This document shows positions 61,537 through 64,000 of a stretch of DNA of 64,000 nucleotides, one piece after another. Each line of letters starts with the position of its first letter. Positions within the stretch are counted from its first letter, which is position 1. A program made the position numbers and the translations under genes. A model generated the notes under the pieces. The model did not search any database and was not told the origin of the DNA. It worked only from the letters and a program-made list of their open reading frames with translations. The stretch is from Sphingomonas psychrotolerans. GTDB taxonomy: Bacteria > Pseudomonadota > Alphaproteobacteria > Sphingomonadales > Sphingomonadaceae. Location of the stretch: positions 3,665,501-3,729,500 of the forward strand of contig NZ_CP024923.1 of NCBI RefSeq assembly GCF_002796605.1. Reading direction: 5' to 3'.

Positions 61537-62559
61537 TTAGGCTTTCAAACGGGGGGTGGGAATGGGGGTGTCGGCGCGGATGAGTCCGCGATCCTTGAGA
61601 TCGGACCACAAAGCAGGCGGAATAAGGGTGTCGATCAGCGCCACTGCCTGCGCGACCTGGCGCGGACTGTTCATGCCGGGGATGACCGAGACGACTTGTG
61701 GGTGGGCGAGGGGGAGCTGCAATGCCGCCGCGGCCAGCGGCACCCCATGCTCGGCGCAGAGATCCTCGATCGCGCCGACGCGCGCGACGATCGCGGGCGG
61801 GGCGGGTTGGTAATTGTAATGGAGCTCGCCGCCGCGGCGTACGCCCTTGGCGAGAATGCCCGAATTATAGGGACCGCCGAGCACGATCTTCACGTCGCGT
61901 CCCTCGCACAGCGGCAGGAAGGTTTCGAGCGCTTCCTGCTCGAGCAATGTGTAGCGGCCGGCAAGCAGGACGACATCGATCTCGCCGACCGCCATCACTT
62001 CTTCGCACACTTGGGTCTCGTTGACGCCGAGGCCGATCGCGCCGACCGCGCCGCTGTCGCGCAGTTCGCGCATCGCGCGGTAGCCGCCCTCCATGAATTC
62101 GGCGAAGCGGCGCTGGTGATCGTCGCCATGGGTCATGCGGCCGATGTCGTGCGCATAAAGGATATCGATGCGGTCGCGCCGCAACCGGGCGCAGCTCGCT
62201 TCGTACGATCGCATCACTGCGTCGTAGCTGTAATCGAACACGCTTTCGAACGGCTCGGGGGTGACGAACGCCTGACGCGGCACCGTGAGGTCGGTGCCGG
62301 ACGGAACCGGATCGAGCCGGCGGCCGACCTTGGTCGAGAGGATCGCGCGTTGCTCCGGATCGATTTCGGCGAGCGCATGTCCGAGGCGCTTTTCGCTCAG
62401 GCCGAAGCCGTAATGCGGCGCGGTGTCGTAATAAAGCAGACCGGCGTCCCACGCACTGCGCACGGCAGCGGCGGCGTCTTCGTCGGGCATTGCGCGATAG
62501 AGATTGCCGATCGAGGCCGCGCCGAAGCCCAGCCGCCCCAAGGCATTGAGATCGACCAT
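61537..62559 (-). CDS. Aldo/keto reductase: probable L-fucose dehydrogenase
   Basis: This 340-residue AKR has the catalytic Asp and Tyr in LLYYDTAPHYGFGLSEKRLG, the Lys in AILSTKVGRR and the His in ILYAHDIGRMTHG. The length and sequence fit the D-threo-aldose 1-dehydrogenase (fucose dehydrogenase) group, which oxidises L-fucose to L-fucono-lactone with NAD(P). The adjacent lactonase, KDF dehydrogenase and mutarotase genes support this reaction. Two bp separate it from the SDR gene. Confidence 0.88.
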   Translation of the reverse strand: MVDLNALGRLGFGAASIGNLYRAMPDEDAAAAVRSAWDAGLLYYDTAPHYGFGLSEKRLGHALAEIDPEQRAILSTKVGRRLDPVPSGTDLTVPRQAFVTPEPFESVFDYSYDAVMRSYEASCARLRRDRIDILYAHDIGRMTHGDDHQRRFAEFMEGGYRAMRELRDSGAVGAIGLGVNETQVCEEVMAVGEIDVVLLAGRYTLLEQEALETFLPLCEGRDVKIVLGGPYNSGILAKGVRRGGELHYNYQPAPPAIVARVGAIEDLCAEHGVPLAAAALQLPLAHPQVVSVIPGMNSPRQVAQAVALIDTLIPPALWSDLKDRGLIRADTPIPTPRLKA

Positions 62560-62601
62560 CGCACCCGGCTCCGACTGACTGAACGACGCGTCAGCTAAAG
62601 C

Positions 62602-62619
62602 TTGTCATACGTCATACGT
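62602..62619. promoter_or_regulatory. Possible operator: tandem GTCATAC
   Basis: GTCATAC occurs twice head-to-tail at 62604-62617. Each copy fits the GTMNKAC core of FadR-subfamily operators. The spot overlaps the lactonase stop and lies about 43 bp before the AKR start. It could be bound by the GntR encoded at the end of the window. Confidence 0.35.
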
Positions 62620-63439
62620 CAATGGCGTAGAAGCTTTTCGCAGCTCCCTCGAACAGTCGTTCGAGCGCAGCCGATGTCATCGTGCCGACCAGATCGCGAG
62701 TTGCGCGGATCCAGTCGGCATAACTGTCGCCGGCATGGCGCAGCACCGGCCAGTCGCTGCCCCACATCAAGCGTTCGCCGAAGCTCGCTACGAGATGCGC
62801 GACATAGGGGCGCAACGCCTCGTAAGGCTGGCCCGTCGCCTGTTCGGTGCGCAGGCCCGAGAGCTTGCACCAGAGATTGGGGAGCGCTGCTAGCGCGGTG
62901 ATCTCGTCGCGCCACGGATCGAGTTCACCCCGCGCCGCATGGGGTTTGGCGGCGTGATCGATCACGATGGGCAACTCGGGCCAGCGCGTGGCGAAGCGGT
63001 GGAGCGTGCCCAGATGACGCGGCTCGATCAGCGCGTCGAACCGCAACCCGTGCGCGAGCATTGCCTCGATTGCCGGGTCGAGGCTGGGTTGCAGGACCCA
63101 CTCGGTATCGGCGATCCCCTGGAGCATCGGACGCAGGCCCCGGATTCTCGGCTGGCGGGCCAGTTCGGCAATGCGGCGCGGCGCTTCCGGGTGGGCGAGA
63201 TCGACCCAGCCGACGATCGCGCGAATGAGCGGGTCATCGAGCGTGAGCATCCAGTCGGTATCGCGGTCGTCGGGCTGGGACTGGACGAGCACGCCGCCGA
63301 CCACGCCCAGACCCGCCGCCTCGGCGCGCAAATCATCGGGCACGAAATCGCGATGGATAAGCGGCCAGTCGGCGTCGGGCCAAGCGTGGCCGGGCCCGCC
63401 GATCCGCCAGAAATGGATATGCGAATCGAGGATGCGCAT
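62612..63439 (-). CDS. Amidohydrolase 2: probable L-fuconolactonase
   Basis: This 275-residue TIM-barrel metal hydrolase has the N-terminal His-x-His (MRILDSHIHFWRIGGPGHAW), a central His in IVIDHAAKPH and the C-terminal metal-site Asp in LMWGSDWPVL. This COG3618-type family contains the L-fuconolactonases that open the lactone made by fucose dehydrogenase. The start (MRILDSH) was preferred over the longer frame because the family begins right before the HxH. Confidence 0.87.
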   Translation of the reverse strand: MRILDSHIHFWRIGGPGHAWPDADWPLIHRDFVPDDLRAEAAGLGVVGGVLVQSQPDDRDTDWMLTLDDPLIRAIVGWVDLAHPEAPRRIAELARQPRIRGLRPMLQGIADTEWVLQPSLDPAIEAMLAHGLRFDALIEPRHLGTLHRFATRWPELPIVIDHAAKPHAARGELDPWRDEITALAALPNLWCKLSGLRTEQATGQPYEALRPYVAHLVASFGERLMWGSDWPVLRHAGDSYADWIRATRDLVGTMTSAALERLFEGAAKSFYAIDV

Positions 63440-63462
63440 CGTGCCGTGCCGCTTCGTGTCGA

Positions 63463-64000
63463 TCAGCGGCGCGGCAGTCGCGCGGCGCGGCGGCGCGCCC
63501 ATGACGATTCGATATGGTCGCGCATCGCCCGGCACGCGCGATCGGCATCGCCATCGACGATCGCGGCATAGATCGCTTCGTGCGAGGCGTGGGTTTCGCG
63601 GACATGCTCGACGGTCAGCTTGCCGCTATAGCCGTGGTTGCGCAGCGCCTCGGCTTGCACGCCGTCGATCACCGCCTTGCTCAATTTGTCGCCCGACATG
63701 CGCATCAGGATGTCGTGGAAAGCGATGTCCTCGTGGACATAAGCGGCGGGGTGCGGGATCAGCTTCTGGAGCTTGGCCATCTGCTCGCCGAGCTCGGCGA
63801 GCGCCTCGGGCGTGCGGCGCTCGGCGGCCTTGCCCGCCATTGCGCCTTCGAGCAGCGAGCGGATTTCTGACAGATTGTCGAGATAGGACAGCCCGTCCTC
63901 GCGCTTGAACAAGGCGGCGAGGATCATCGGGTCGAGCATGCCCCATGCGCTCGAATCGCGGACGATCGTGCCGCGGCCCTGTTGCGACACGACGAGGCCC
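63463..64000 (-). CDS. GntR-family regulator, FCD domain (cut by right window edge)
   Basis: About 178 residues of the C-terminal part are present. The end of the winged helix (VVSQQGRGTIVRD) is followed by an FCD domain with SYLDNLSEIRSLLEGAMAGK. The metal-binding segments AAYVHEDIAFHDILMRMSGD and THASHEAIYAAIVDGD come next. The N-terminal DNA-binding helices lie right of the window. Its stop is 23 bp from the lactonase start. It probably represses the fucose genes in response to fuconate or a later intermediate. It is distinct from the GntR protein at 39.9 kb. Confidence 0.9.
   Translation of the reverse strand, partial: GLVVSQQGRGTIVRDSSAWGMLDPMILAALFKREDGLSYLDNLSEIRSLLEGAMAGKAAERRTPEALAELGEQMAKLQKLIPHPAAYVHEDIAFHDILMRMSGDKLSKAVIDGVQAEALRNHGYSGKLTVEHVRETHASHEAIYAAIVDGDADRACRAMRDHIESSWARRRAARLPRR

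Noticed and set aside
1..64000. tRNA/rRNA genes
   Set aside because: No segment with the T-loop consensus and an acceptor stem was found by eye. A tRNAscan run would be needed for certainty.
1..64000. CRISPR array or prophage
   Set aside because: The repeats are dispersed palindromes, not evenly spaced direct repeats. No cas, integrase, capsid or terminase genes were seen.

Overview
The window reads as a chromosomal segment of a GC-rich alphaproteobacterium of the Sphingomonadales, most like Sphingomonas. The reasons are the dense GC-rich coding, a Xanthomonas/Caulobacter-type TonB-dependent receptor, an NDUFS4-like complex I subunit, a DciA-type helicase loader, GANTC sites upstream of nrdA, and many short palindromes of the kind that litter sphingomonad intergenic DNA. 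No rRNA, tRNA, CRISPR array, integrase or transposase was seen.

Region 1 (1-28.7 kb) is mostly housekeeping. It holds a DsbA-like thioredoxin (cut by the left edge), dciA, mutY, a serine hydrolase, nudC, hrpB, an NDUFS4-like gene, class Ia ribonucleotide reductase (nrdA and nrdB, with small genes between them), an amidase, an acyl-CoA dehydrogenase, a Sua5-type enzyme, msrA, galE, a PAP2 phosphatase, a ZnuD-like TonB receptor, an AlgE-type outer-membrane channel and a chemoreceptor. Two small nuclease genes (GIY-YIG at 7.5 kb, DUF559 at 11.1 kb) are each bracketed by their own type of palindrome. Related palindromes also sit in frame inside genes.

Region 2 (28.8-36.5 kb, minus strand) is one tight operon for a reduced type IV secretion system: virB2-B3-B4-B6-B8-B9-B10-B11. 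It has no virB1, virB5, virB7, virD4, relaxase or recognisable effector nearby.

Region 3 (37-64 kb) is a carbohydrate-utilisation locus. It has two GH28-type beta-helix hydrolases, a TonB receptor, GH29 and GH95 (fucosidase families), a GH79-like glucuronidase, a CE15-like glucuronoyl esterase and a GH2 with a malectin-like C-terminus. Inside the cell, an MFS transporter, UxaC, an SDR, a split UxaA-type dehydratase, an RraA-type aldolase and an enolase-superfamily dehydratase would handle uronic acids. A second gene set (mutarotase, aldose dehydrogenase, lactonase, SDR, FCD-type GntR) is the non-phosphorylated L-fucose route, running off the right edge. A palindrome with core CTGT-NN-TACAG recurs at six sites next to five transcription units and is the probable operator of the GntR regulator at 39.9 kb.

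Taken together, region 3 suggests capture and breakdown of a fucosylated, glucuronylated, pectin-like plant polysaccharide, feeding uronate and fucose catabolism under two GntR regulators. Functions come from reading motifs and family resemblance. No database search was run.
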